A DNA stretch of 32,856 nucleotides from Chromera velia (lineage: Eukaryota; Sar; Chromeraceae). Position 1 is the first letter of the stretch. Each line of letters begins with the position of its first letter. The translations under genes and the position numbers were made by a program. The notes under the pieces are model-generated. The model saw only the letters and a list, made by a program, of their open reading frames with translations. It searched no databases and was not told the origin of the DNA. Below, piece after piece: positions 13,932-27,600 of the stretch. Location: positions 5,001-37,856 of the forward strand of contig JAHBMJ010000970.1 of NCBI GenBank assembly GCA_018398765.1, in the 5' to 3' direction.

Positions 13932-15717
13932 AGCTCACAGAAAGACATGTGGGTAAGACGTCCATCTCGCTTCTCTTGGCCCCCTCCTTGCCCGCACTCT
14001 TTCAAGTACGCCCAACCATCCACTCAGAGACAGAGACAGAAACAAAGAATCACGCAAAGAGACAGAGACAGAAACGAAGAATCCCGCAAAGAGACAGAGA
14101 CAGCAACCGAGAATCACGCAAAGAAACAGAGACTCGCGTAAAGAGACAGAGACAGAGACAGAGGCTCACCCACCCAAATCGCCCACATCCAAATAAACCA
14201 TCCCTGCTCTCGACACGGTGGCTGGGGAGGCCACTGCCAGGTCCTCCACTTCGAACAGCAGCGACACCGAGGGCGTGAGGGCAATTCGGTCTCCGTTCGT
14301 CAACGTCAGCAGTTTGTTGTCGTCCAGCGTCGTGTTCATGGACTCGATCCACAAAGTGTCCACAGGCCCGTCCAGGAGAAGCCACTTCTGGTCGCTCTTC
14401 GGGTCCTGGCAGGCGTTTCTCATCACGGCAGACAGGACGCCGTCAGTCCACTCCATCGACTGCATGGTCAAACAAATACACATGCGTTCGACCATTCATT
14501 CGTTCGTGCATAAAGAAAGTAATTCGTGGACTTAGTTGGCTGGCCTTCACCCATGCAGCTGGCTTCCATGAGGAACTTCTTTGTGTCCACCCCGTCGAAT
14601 TTTGTTATTTTCTTCCGGTGGATATTTTCAGTGTGAGAAAGCGGTGGCTGAAGAAAAGGAAGGAGTAAAGAAAAGCGAAAAGAAACGCCCAGACGGATGG
14701 GCAAAAGGGCCAAATCACAGCGGATGAGCCTGCCATCCTTCCAGTCTGTATGTTCTGTCTGACATCGGCAGATCAGTCACCCACTCCCACCCCCACCCAC
14801 TCCCACCCCCCCACCTGAAGATTATAACACCCGTACAGTTCGTTCATGTCGATGGACTTCGGATTGATCACAAAGAATCTGCAGGGAAGGAGGGAGGGAG
14901 GGAGGGAGGGAGGGAGGCAGAGAGGAAGGCAGAGAGGCAGGTAAATAAAGTGTACACAGAGAGGGAGAATGAAGCAGAAGGAACAAATTGACACTGGTCG
15001 AAGGGAGTCAGTCAAATCAACAGAAATCACTTTAAGAAAATGATCATGTCAAATCAGCGGCCCAATCAATTTGAGCGAGGAGAAGGCACTCATGCACGTG
15101 CTGGCTGGGTAAAGGGATGAAGGCAGGAAGAAGAAGATACAGGACGGGAGATGTAAAGACGGGAAACTTTGCACGAAAGAAAACAAGGGTCATCCTTTTC
15201 TTTCTTGTCTTTCTGTAACATCTGATGGTCCCTCCACTGACGCTTTCTCTCTCTGCCTTCATGGCTTGGTTGACTGATCATCATCATCATACGCCATTGT
15301 CGTCTGCCCAGCCTAGTGGCCTACCCTTCAAGACTTAATTCCAACGTTCGGCACAACAACATTTTGAAAACCCACCTCAAATCCCCTGACTGATTGATTG
15401 ACTGACTGACCTGACAAGATCGAAGTCTTGCACCCCCTTCTCGTGCAGCTGAGTCATTGCCTTCACCAGAACGTGCCAGCAGGTCGACTTGCCCCCCATC
15501 GTCTTCCCCACCAACATGTTGCCGTGACGGGTCAGCTTCGTCTCGTACAACTGCATCAAGCACCAAGGAAGAAAGAAAGAAAGTAGAAAGAGAGAGAAAG
15601 GGAGTCAGTGGACTAAAAACTTTACTGACTGAAGGTTCCTTTTTTTCATTTCTGCTTGCTCACGGATCTAGGCAGAAAGGCGTGAAACCAGCCAAATCAA
15701 AGACGCAAGCCAGAAAG

Positions 15718-15752
<35 letters not shown>

Positions 15753-16381
15753 GACCCACAGAGTCCAAACCCGGTGTTTGTCTCCACACGTCCACATGAA
15801 GTCAACATGGGTGTATTAATTTTACCCCCCCCCCCCTCACCTGAATGCACTTGAGGATGATCTGCGGATGTTTCTGCAATCCCTCCTGTTCTAACACATC
15901 GTTGATGGCCTGTTGCAGGGACCCCCGGTCCACTTCCTGAAGTTCCGTTCCGGGGAAGAGGTCACCCAACAGAGCCTTGAAGAGCGGCGTGTCGTCAGAA
16001 ACGAACTTGGGTGTGTTCATGTCGGAGATTGCCCTCATCAGGAGTTCAAATTCGTTTGTCTGGGGCTCCTCTCTCTTCAGGGCCCCTCCCCTCATCAACG
16101 TCGACCTGCCATGCATTCATTTGCGTCCATTCCATTCTTTTCATTCGAGGGAGTGATTAGGTGAGTAGAGCGCTCGATGGAATCCTTACGAATCCACAGA
16201 GAGAGAGAGAGCAACAGAACAAGAACCTGGTAAGTATTCAAACAGAAGCACCAAGCAAAAGCAGCAAACCACCACTCCTCACCTTCAATCCTTCAGAGAC
16301 CAGGGTCGTTCGTTCAGCTCGCGCCTTCAAGAAAAAAAAAGTTCAAAGGACAGGCATGGCCTCTCTCTACACTCTTCCCCT

Positions 16382-16421
<40 letters not shown>

Positions 16422-17080
16422 GAGAGAGAGAGAGAGAGAGAGAACCCGAGAGAGACTCCCTCCAGCAATGCGGGCAACCAACCAACCAACCTGAGAGCTC
16501 TCAGTCCAAAGTCGTAGTGATCCTGTTTACTCAACTGTTGAATCATCAATCGGTACAGTGTCACCATTCTTTTTGACAGCGGCTTGGCCTCCTTGAAGCC
16601 CTCTGACATCAGCATGATCTCCGCAATCAGAGGGAGATCAGGCAGCATCATCGCCACCGGGCGGAAGAGAGACTTCAAGTTGTCCGGCAATTCTGTACGT
16701 CCGGCATACCTGCACGTGCATGCGAGGAAGTAGGAAAAGGGATGGTTGTCTCTCTCTCTGTTTCATTTTTCATCCCTCTGAGCATTACTCTCCCCAGAAT
16801 CGCAACCAGAAACACAAAAGCAAAAAAAGAATCGGTTGAAACACACAGCTGTCTGGCTGATTTCTTCTGGCATCGAGAGAGAAAGGAAAGGAAGTCCCAA
16901 ACGACCCAGTCGCCCGCTCCGCAGACCCCCCGACTGACTGACCCTGGATTCATGGTGATGAAAACTCCGCACCCCCTGTCGAGCTTGATCAGCTGCCCCT
17001 CGAATTCAAATTTGTACGGACGCCGCGGGTCGTCGATGTCCGGCATCATCCTGCAAACACACGCACACACACACGCACGT

Positions 17081-17119
<39 letters not shown>

Positions 17120-20100
17120 CACACGCACGTACGCACACACACACACACACACTCATCGGGTGTTTTCACACATTCGAATTCTTCGGCAAAGCCACCAAAT
17201 GCATCGGTGAGGGCGTCATTGAGAAACAAACACCCACTGCTGATCAAATGAAATCAGCCAAAAAAGTGAGCAGCTGAAAGAAAATGCGTGCCAGACGGAC
17301 GGACAGACCCACATGCAGCGGGAGAGAGGACAGGGACAGAGACGCGAACAAAAGAAGAGAGGGTCTACAGTAACAATCCAGCCACTAACTCACTCACTTA
17401 CCGAAGATGATTTTGGATCGTCGTGATCTGAGTCGCCACCACCGACAGCACCTCGATTTCGATTCGGTTGAACTCATCGAAGCAACCCCAAGCACCGGAC
17501 TGCATTCATTCATTATAGTTCAACCATCCATAAAGAGGACATATTTGCAAGCAAAAAGAGGAAAGGAAAGCCATCTCCATCTTTATCAGCAGAATAGGAA
17601 AAGCCAAGAGAGGCGATGCGTTTCTCGATCTGTCCATACAATTGTACGCTTCCACATGTATCGACTAGGCATGATATTCTGCGACCAAAGAGAAAGATGA
17701 AAAACGACATTCGAGACACGCCTTCCTCCTTACATCTGTGCATGCATGCATGCATGCATACGCAATACATCTCTCAATCGTTCAACAAGAATTCAGTCCA
17801 CAAACCCTTCCCTCCAACCCCCCCAACCCACCAGACCAACGTACCCACATACCTGCGCAAGACCCGAGAACATCTTCCCCAGGGCCTTGTAGTTCAGAGC
17901 GTCGGAACAATTGAACACCACGACGTACTTCGCCAGGCCCTTCCCCAAATCCTTCACCGTCTCCGTCTTTCCTGTTCCTGCGGGGCCCTGGGGCGCCCCC
18001 CCTCTCTTCAAGTGGAGCGCCATGGTGAGGGTCATGTAGCACTTGTCCGTGAGGGGCGTGACGACCAGACGGCCGTTATTGCCTTGGTACTCGTAAGCGT
18101 AGGGGGTGACGGTCTCTGTCTGAAAGACCTTGCAAATGCGCCCGCCTTGCTCGTGAGGGTCGTCCTGCAAAGAAAGATGTTGTGTCGATTCGAGGATCAG
18201 CTCTTTCGACCGTCGCTGACACAACGATTCTGTTTTCTCTTTTTTCTTTTGTTGGTCCCGACAGATAGGCGAGCAGGCAAAGCCATTGATTATTCGTTGT
18301 TTTTCTGGTCTGAGAGGCGACCGTGCAAGACTAAATGCAGAAGAAGAAAGCAAAAATTGTGGGAGAGACAAAGAACGCGCAATGCGCTCCTGGCAGGGAA
18401 AGGTACCTATGCATTTCTTCTCTGTATCTATCTGGAAAACCCACGCAGGAGAGAGCCACAAAAGAGCTCACGCAATCGAGCCTGACTGACAAGCTAACCG
18501 ACTGACTGACTGACATGCAGCTCGAATCGCAGTTGGCTCTTCCACATGAAGTGCTCCACCTTGTCGACCTTCGCACTGATCATGCGCTCCTGCGGGTAGG
18601 GAAGGAAGAGGGTGTCTGATTCAGGCATCAATATCAAACTCTGTCTGTCATTCTGTGTCTCTTTTGCAGCTTGACACCCAGTCATGCCTTTTCCCACGAC
18701 TCGGAGTTCGTATTCTTCGTTCTTACTTTGCTTACTGCCTCTCGTACTGCACACCAAAGAGAAATGGACATACAAGCCACACAAAAGCAATAGAGAGGGC
18801 GTGGTTGGAGTCGTCACACGAGGACATTTGATCTTCAGCAGACAGTGAGGTCCATCTTCCGTCCTCTCCTCTTCGTGTGCAAGAGCAAGAAAATACGTTC
18901 CTCCCCTTCTCTCCAGAAAGAAAAACAGGCAGGTCCCCTGATCTCTCACAGAGTTCCCCATCCCCCAGAAAAACAAACAGAAACAACCCCAACAAAAAAA
19001 AACAACCGACAAACCGACAAACTGACGGACCTGCACGTCTCTTGCATGGACCTCGATGGTGATCAGAGCGACGACTTTGGACCTGTCAATCTTCTCGAGT
19101 CTCCCTCTGACCATCTCTGTCAGCTTGGACAGGTACTTCGACTGAGCCCTCTTCAACTGCTTCAACGCGTTCTTCGTGCCCTTCTCGATCTTCCGAAGGG
19201 CCTGCTCGGTGTCGGTGGTCCTGCAATGGAATTTATTAAGGAAAAGGAAGGCAGAGAGAGCAGGGAAGTGAAGGAAAAAAGTATGAATGGAAACCCATGG
19301 ACGACAAAAGAAGCAACCCTTCACTACCAAACAGAGAAGACCGGAAGAAACGAGTGTGTGTGTCCGTATGCGAGTGGTCGGGTGTCTCTGCATTCTCTCC
19401 GAGTGTGTGTGTCTTGCCGCTCCTGAGACAGTACGCCGGCATACATGCATCCATTCCAACAAAGTGTCCATCTGACGACCCGTCTGCCTGCCTGCCTGAG
19501 CAAGCAAGGAGGCTGACTGACTGACCAAGTGATTTGTCCTGCGGTGATGATCATCTGTCCTGGACAATCCTTGATCCATTTGTCCTTCTTCACTCCCTTC
19601 CCGGTGCCCGACTGGTGCACAGTGAAGAGGACCTTCTTCAGCGTGGTGCGCATCGAGGTCTCGACCTTGATCAACCACTGCTCGACTGGACAGTTGATCA
19701 CAACCTGCATCCATCCATCCATCCGTTCATCAACGCACTCTTTCATGGCCAGATAGAGAGAGGCATGCTGGCATAGAGAGAGAGATGAGTGTGCAAATAG
19801 ACTCTCTCTGTGCCCCTTCTGATGTTTCCTCACCGTTTCACTGTGGGTGAAAATCGACTGTCTTTCCCCCACTACCCTCACACAGCCCCCCCCCCATCCA
19901 CAGCTGCAAGCTTCCCCCTGTCCACTTATTACTCTCTGCGTGCCTGCGCTTATCCTTCCCCTCTTCTCTCAGCGAATGAATTCCTCCCCCTTCCATTCAC
20001 CCCTCCAGACCTGTTTGGAGAATTTGATGCGCTCGCCGTCGGGTGCAATCATGTGAGTCGCCTCGAAGTCCCTGTTTCCGTGTTTGGCCGGGTGTGCGAG

Positions 20101-23100
20101 TTCGAGTGTGTTGATGCCCTCAAAACACTTCTTGATGTGCTTCTGGACCTGCTCCGGGTCCTTCCCCTGCCCCAAAATTTCCAACAAATCGTCGTCCGAG
20201 AGGAAGTAGAACCGAGGGAAGTCCTGTCTCTTCTTCTCCAGGTAGTCGTCCAATCGCTTTTGGATCATGTCCAAAGAGGTCTCCATCTGCTTCAGGGCGT
20301 CAAAAGTGCCCGGCTTGGAACAGGCTCTGCAAAGAGAGAGACACAGAGAGAGAGGCAAACAAACTTTGAACTCTGAGTAGGGATCTGTTGTGCTTTCATC
20401 TCCTTTCTGGTTGGTTGAAGAACATGGTATACCCAGGCAAGCAACAAGCTGTGTTTAGGGGAGAGAAGGCAGCGTCGTCTCCTCTCAACTTAATTCGACC
20501 GACTCACTCGACTATCTGACTGAGTGACTGACCTGACAGCATTGGGGTCTTCGTACATTCCCCTCATGACCTGTCTGAACCTGAGGTTGACCTCCTGGAA
20601 CTGCAGCGTCTCCTTCTGGAGCATTGCCTGGATGTCCTCGGAGCCCATGAAGATGTTCTCTAGGTAGATCCACGCACGCTGGACAGCAACAGCTAACTCC
20701 AGAATGTCGTACATCGAGGCCAGGGTCTTCTCCCACCTGAGAGAAGAGAAGAGAAGGGAGGGAGGTTGTGCGTTAATTCTGATGAACACCCATTTCCTCC
20801 CTCGTTGATTTGGATGGAGAGAGATCAAACACAACCTCCAGAGAGAGATGTTGAATGAAGAAAAGAAACATGCAAGTCTCGTTTTTCATCTCCCTCGATC
20901 CTACATCGACCCATCATGTACTCTCAACTTCCTTGCGCTCCTGCAACAACCCTCTTGCTTCTCTATGCAGCCACAGACCTGTTAACGTCATCAGCGAAGG
21001 GCAACCAGAACTGTGAAGACTTGAAGTTGGACAGCTGGAGGATGTTCTCCTCCAGAGCCTGGAAGGCCTGCTCAGTGGAGTTGAACTTGTAGTAGGTCTC
21101 TTTGTGTGTGCCTATGTCCAATGTCATGTCTCTCCACCGGGCCTCGATCTCTTTCAACCCCACCTCAATCTTCGCCTCCTTCTTGGCCTCGTCCGCAAGA
21201 CGAGTGATCAGCTCTGCAGGCAGTAAAACAAAACAGTCAGTCAGTCGATCAGTCAGGCGATCATGCAGTCGTCATTCGAATTCACACAATTCAGTGTATT
21301 TTCCTTCTGCGCTAACAACAAAGATGAAGGAGCACCGACTGTTCCAAAAGAAAAATGCGTCTGAGGCTTCTGTCCCGATACCGTTCTCTCCTTTTCCTCA
21401 CTCTTCACCGCTTCCACATTTTCAATTACTAACCTACCCAAATGATGACAGACAGACACGCGGACCAACCAACCAACCGTCATGTTTGGGCAAACAGCCG
21501 AAAAGCAAAGGAAAAGAAAGGAAACGAAATCCACACCGCAAACGAACAGACAGATAAACGGACCAATTCACTAACTAAATGACTGACTGACCGTCATGTT
21601 TGGGCAGTCCGACTTCAAAAATTTGGTCGAGAGTGAAGGTGTCAGCCCTCTCGTCAAAGGTCTCGTGGATCTCTCTCTTGATGTCCTTCCAGTGCCTCTC
21701 TCTCATCGCGTCGTGTCTCAAATCTCTCAACAGAGGCAGAGCCTTCTTGAATTCATCCACGTTCTTTTGCAGACTCTTCCACACACCCCAATCTCGCAAC
21801 TCCTTCAGCTTCTTCACCGCCTTCTCATACTTCGATGCCAAGTCCTCCAACTCGTCTATCTGCAGAGCCTTGAAACGCCCGTACCGCACTTGCTGCCACG
21901 TCTGGTCCCATTCGTCCTTCAGAGACCACACCGTGTGCAGAGACTGCAGTGTCTTCTCGATGTCCGCCAACTCTTTGTACACAGAGGGCTCCATTCCGAA
22001 AAGTTCCAAGTCCGGTTTGAATGCATCCTCCTGCACACACGCACGCACACGGAGAGAGACAGAACAATCAGACCCCCAACATCGATTTCCGCAATTCGAC
22101 ACAGTCTTTCTCGCCGACATGTATCTGGGCACCATATGCAGACAGAAGTGTAAGCAAGTCGGAAAGAAAGAGATCAGGGAAGCCTCAGAAAACGTGAGCA
22201 GAAAAAGCTCTCTTTCGGTCTTGAACAAAACTCCTCTGAACCAGTCTGCCTTTTTCATTCTTTTCACACACCCGCTCCCCTTCCTGTCGGAATCGGTCGA
22301 CCCTTTCACTTTTCTGGGTGCATATCTACGCGAATGTGCCTACACCTCGGAAAAGGTGCACGAGAAATGATTTGACGCATTTTCTGGAGTCTATTTCTAA
22401 AGTTCGAGATCGTGCATTCATTTTCATACAGAATTCTGTACATGAAATGATCATACATATGAAAATGAATGCATGCGGCCTACCTGTATTCTCATTTTCT
22501 GGAGTTCGTCTCTAAAGTTCGAGATCCACTCTAAGCTCTTGGCGTTGGTGTCGGAGTCCAAGTCTCCCTTCGGCATGTTCCGTCTGCAGTTCTCCAACAA
22601 CTCCACGCACTGCTTTCCGAACGTCCCGATGTTATTCTCCAAATCGGCCTTGAAAAGCTTCTTCGCTCTGCATGAACGCAGTCAGTCAGTCAGTCAGTCA
22701 GGACACCGAGTGAGGAGACAAACACGCATCAAAGGTGAAAAAAGAAAAGAAAAGAAAAGAAAGGCGATCTGAGAAAGAAAAAAGGTCGGCCAGATGCAGA
22801 CGGACTTCTACGAGAGTTTTGCAAGAAGCAAACAAAAAGGCATACGCATGCCAAAATGAAGGAATGCAGGAAGGACATTCTGACTCACTTTCTCCCGACA
22901 CACCAAGATGCACACGGCCCCCTTAGTTGTCCACCTAGGATCTGCACCCCCCTCCCCTCCCCCGACTATCCCCCCCCCCTTTCCCTCGCTCTTCCATCCC
23001 TTCGACTCACGGACAGACAGACAGACAGACGGCCTACCTGTGGAGAATTCCATAATTTTCATACAGATTTCTTTTTCAGTATTCATGAAAAATGATGCAT

Positions 23101-24587
23101 CGACTTACGGACAGACGGCCTACCTATGGAGAATTCCATCTGCCTCTGTCATCTTCTCCTTGAAGACCTCCAGCTCCTTCCGGAGGGACTTCATGCGCGC
23201 CTGTTCGCTTGGAGGAACGTTTACTGCACACACACACACACACACACACACGCGCGCACAGGCAGGAATGGGAGGGGGGCAGATGGAGAAGAAGGAAAGG
23301 GGCGGAACTTGCATGGGATATTCATACCTCCCTCTATCGCTTGATACCTCGGTGTAGCATTCAATGCAGGTCAGCAAAGCACCGCCGAGAGGGAGGGCAT
23401 GCAAGAAGAGAGGGAGAGAACGGACAGATGAATGAGCAAAGAAGAAAAGAAGGCAGGACGAGGAGCATCCCCAGAGACCTGCCGCAAGACCAGCGAACAA
23501 ATGGTCAATGAAGAAAGAAGAAGAAACAGTAAGGGAGAGCGACAAACTAACAGACTGACCGTCAAACTCCGCCAGTTTCTGGTAGATGTCTTCTACCGGC
23601 GTGATTCTTTCCTCCAAGGTGTCCCCTTCCGACTGGCACCTTGCAAAGAGACTCAGCTTCATCCTCAAGTCCTGCATCGTCTTGGGGGCCTCTGTTAACG
23701 TCTGCAGACAGACAGAGAGAAAGAAAGGCAGAATGAAAGAGAGAGCAAAGAAAAGACATAAAGAAATGCGACAACAAACAGAGAGTGTTGCTTTTCATTT
23801 GCATCGTTCAACCGTGTTTGGGGTGTACCACTTAATTGAGAGTCGAGTACTTTCTGATTATTGTGCACTTGCATCTTTGCTTTTCGGAAGAAAAGGGCAC
23901 CAAAAAGTCCGAACCGTTGCCTCTCAGCCAGACAATCTAACGAAATGTCCATTTCGACTGCAGGTCCAACCGACGGACGGACCTTTGCGTTTGTGTGGAA
24001 GTAGTCGAGCAACTCATTTGTCTCCGTGACGGCGTTCCGGTTCAACAGGCCTGTCAGCTGCTGGACCCATCTGCAAGAAAACGAACGAATAGAAGGTCAC
24101 ACAATTCCGTCGATTACAGACTGTACCCAAACAAACAAAACCACAGACTGAGAACTCACAACGCGTAGCCGCAGACAGCCCGTTCCAAATACTCGCACAC
24201 TTACCCACACACAAAGAGGAGGGTGAGGAGTGTCAGTCAAAAAGACTGCGAAAGTCCAGGATAAAATGCAAATGGGTCTGCCTGCCTGACTGACTGACTG
24301 ACTGACTCGACACAGTGGTTGACGAGTGCCTTTTTGAGAGGAAGGAAGTCTGCCTCCAAGAAGCACACGACGTGTTTGGCGTCCATGCTCTGGATGTCCA
24401 CCTGGGAGTCCTTGAAGTCCTGGATGTCCTTGCAGATCATCGCCAGGGTCTTCGGCATCGCCGCGTAACGACGCATGTACGAGGCCTTGTCCTGCAGTCA
24501 TTCATTGATTGATTGACATATACAGAGAGAAAGGGAAGAAAAGAAAGGACACCGGACAGGAAGAGAACAGGCAGTCATGATTGGCAG

Positions 24588-24630
<43 letters not shown>

Positions 24631-24635
24631 AAGAA

Positions 24636-24692
<57 letters not shown>

Positions 24693-27600
24693 GAGACAGA
24701 GAGATCGGCAAACAAGGCAAGGGGCAAGGGGTTTCTCTTTCTCTTCTCTTCGTTCAGAGACAGACAGCCAAAGGGACCCCACAAGCAAACAAACAAACAA
24801 ACAATCACCCAAATTGACTCACTGACTGCCTGACTGACCAAAGTGATGATTGGCTGCGTTGTGTTGGCCCCATGAGTGGCCGTTGAATTCAAAAAGCTCA
24901 GCTTCTCCACCAGCTTTGTCGCACAGTTTGCATGTCCCTTCAGGACCTGTTTGCATTCATTCATTCATTCATTCATTTATTCATTCATTCATTCATTCAT
25001 TCATTTATTCATTCATTCATTCATTCATTTATTCATTCATTCATTTATTTATTCATTCATTTATTTATTCATTCATTCATTCATTCATTTATTCATTCAT
25101 TCATTCATTTATTCATTCATTCATTCATTTACTCATTGATTCATTCATTCAGGGAGAGTGAAGGAAAGAAAGAAAGCTGAGTATGTAAGTAAGGTATGTA
25201 AAAAGGGACTTGAATTTGTTTGGAGACTTCGAGGACGGACTGTTTTGGATTTTACAAAAGAACCGGACAGAGGCAGGAAGAAAGCAACAAGGAAGGAAGG
25301 ACGGAAGGGAGGGAGAAAGAAAGAAAGAAAGACAGAAAGAAAGAGAGAAAGACAGAAAGGAAGAAAGAAAACACAAACGGCAGGACGGACTAAAGGAACA
25401 AAGAAGGCAATTTATTTCAATCTATCTGGCTGACCCATCGACCGACCGACCAACGGACCTGGACAATAAATCGATGTATCTCTTCGTCCTTCGCGATTTC
25501 TTCGAAGAACGACCTCTTTTTCTTTTTTTGCCTCTTCTCCCTCTCCTTCCTCTTCTCCTCATCCAACTCATTTTCGTTCACCTCCAGTCCCTCCAACTCC
25601 ATCAGCTCTTCATCAGGAGGAATAATGATCGCGTCAGCCTTCGCGAATTCCTTCGCCTCCTGGAGGGCCGCCTTCCTCTTCTTGTCGCGTCTGCATACGT
25701 GCATGCATGCATGCGTGGGGGGATGATGATCACATCATGTGAGGGAGGGAGGGAGGGAGGGAGCACAAGAAGAAAAAAGAAATCAGAGTGAACCTCCAAA
25801 GCAGCACAAGCGCAGAGAGGATATACCCGGGAGGAAAAAAGGAAGGCGGGGCTTGCAAGGACTCCCAAAAGGAAGGAAGGAAAGAAGGATCTACTAACTG
25901 TATACGACAAAGACGGCATCAATGATGCTTCCTCTCTCCCTGCCCCTGCCTGCCTGCCTGCCTGCCTGCGTCCTCCCTCACCCATCCAACCACGCGACCG
26001 ACTGACTCGATTTTGATCTTCCGTGTGTGTTCGAAGAGCCTCGGGACGACCTGCAACGTTGTTGTGATTTCCTTGCAGACCAGTTGGATGGTGTCCTTCA
26101 ACTGGCTCATCGTTGGAGAGAAATCCATTCGCATCCCGTCCAACACAGCCTCGACCTTGAAGAGAGGCGCCATCTCCCCGTCTCCCTTCTTGCCCTCAGA
26201 GGGATTCAGAGCCCTCGAGAACTCCTGGAGACTTGTCTTCACGGCCTTCTTCAACGCCTCTTCTAACTGCAGGCATTCAGGTAGGTAGTATTTATTATTT
26301 GTGTATGCGTGTGTGTGTGTATGTGTGTGGCCATTTTCTCGTGAATAGTGAATACAAGTGATGGCACGCAGAGAAAGGGAAAGGAGGGCTTGCAAAATGT
26401 TTTGCGTCCCTCATTGGTTGGTTGTGGGGTCTTTCGGTGGCGTTTCTCTCTCTTCCTATCTGTTCTTTGGCCGGGCTGATGGCGTGCATCCATGGGGGTT
26501 TCTTTCTTCGTGCAAACAAAAAAAGAGACAGAGAGAAAAGGAACGAACTCTTTGTAGGAATCGAAAGGAAGTCAGTGACCGATCTCATGCGGCTAGTATG
26601 CGTTTCTGACCGAGTGACTGACCTTTTTGTCCACCGTTTTCTCGACGTAGATCTGCCATTCCTTCTCGACGTCTTTCTTGCCGTTCTCAAAAAACTGCAC
26701 GCATGAAGTGGCGAGGAGGGGAAAGAGAGGCAGGAACAACACCAAAACGCAAATATGCAGCGCGGAGTCGGAGAAGAAAAATATTGTTTGCCTTCCTTGT
26801 TGCATCCGTAAAACGAACAACGGGAGAGCGCCAATCAAAAAAAAAGAGGAAGACACACGAACGAACAAACACAAGACCGACCTCTCCTCTCTGAAGCAAA
26901 GGAAACAGACGGGACGGTTGGCCTTGAGAAAGCGATCACAGGAACACAGGGAGGAAAAAACTGAAGGAAGGAAGGACAGAGGACCCGAATGAATGCTGTA
27001 CCAAAACAAATCATTTTTTGGCAATCGCCAAAAGAAAGAAAGGACTTCTCGCTCCTTCCCCAAGCCCTCCCTTCCTATAATTGCACCTCTCATATATCAT
27101 AGAGGAGCATGGAGATAGAGACAGACGCTCACTCCCTCACCTGATTGTTGAGAAGAAGGAGCTCCGTGAGGTCGTCAACCGTGCGTTTGAAGAATTCAAC
27201 GATTTCCACCCTGCTCTCATGTGAAAGCACAGACAAGAAAAAAATTCAGGACCAAAAGCTTTGCTCCAGTTTTCGACCACCTCTCTCTCTCTCACACACA
27301 CCCACACATGCTCTGTGTGGGGAATGGGGGAGGGGGGGGGAATCACGGTGGAGGAGAGGGAAGTGATGGAAGGAAGGAAGGAAGAAAGGAAGGAAGGAAG
27401 GAAGGAAGAAAGGAAGGAAGGAAGGAAGAAAGGAAGAAAGGAAGGAAGGAAGGAAGGAAGGAAGGAAAGAAAACGTTGATTGAAGGAACCCCTCATCGGT
27501 AGGTGCCATCCATCAAGGGTGAATAAGTAGAGAACCGTCCGGACACACGGGCGCATGGGAGGACAACGTACTTCAAGAGGACTTCAAGACGAAAGGAACC

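Noticed and set aside
19236-19475. Possible coding in intron 24
   Set aside because: The frame opens only by chance. Exons 24 and 25 join in phase and match the conserved linker without it.
24953-25152. CRISPR-like regular repeat array
   Set aside because: No spacers; it is a uniform tetranucleotide microsatellite in a eukaryotic intron.
24850-25180. Open frames rich in HSFI on the plus strand
   Set aside because: Translation of the ATTC array in intron 13; low complexity only.
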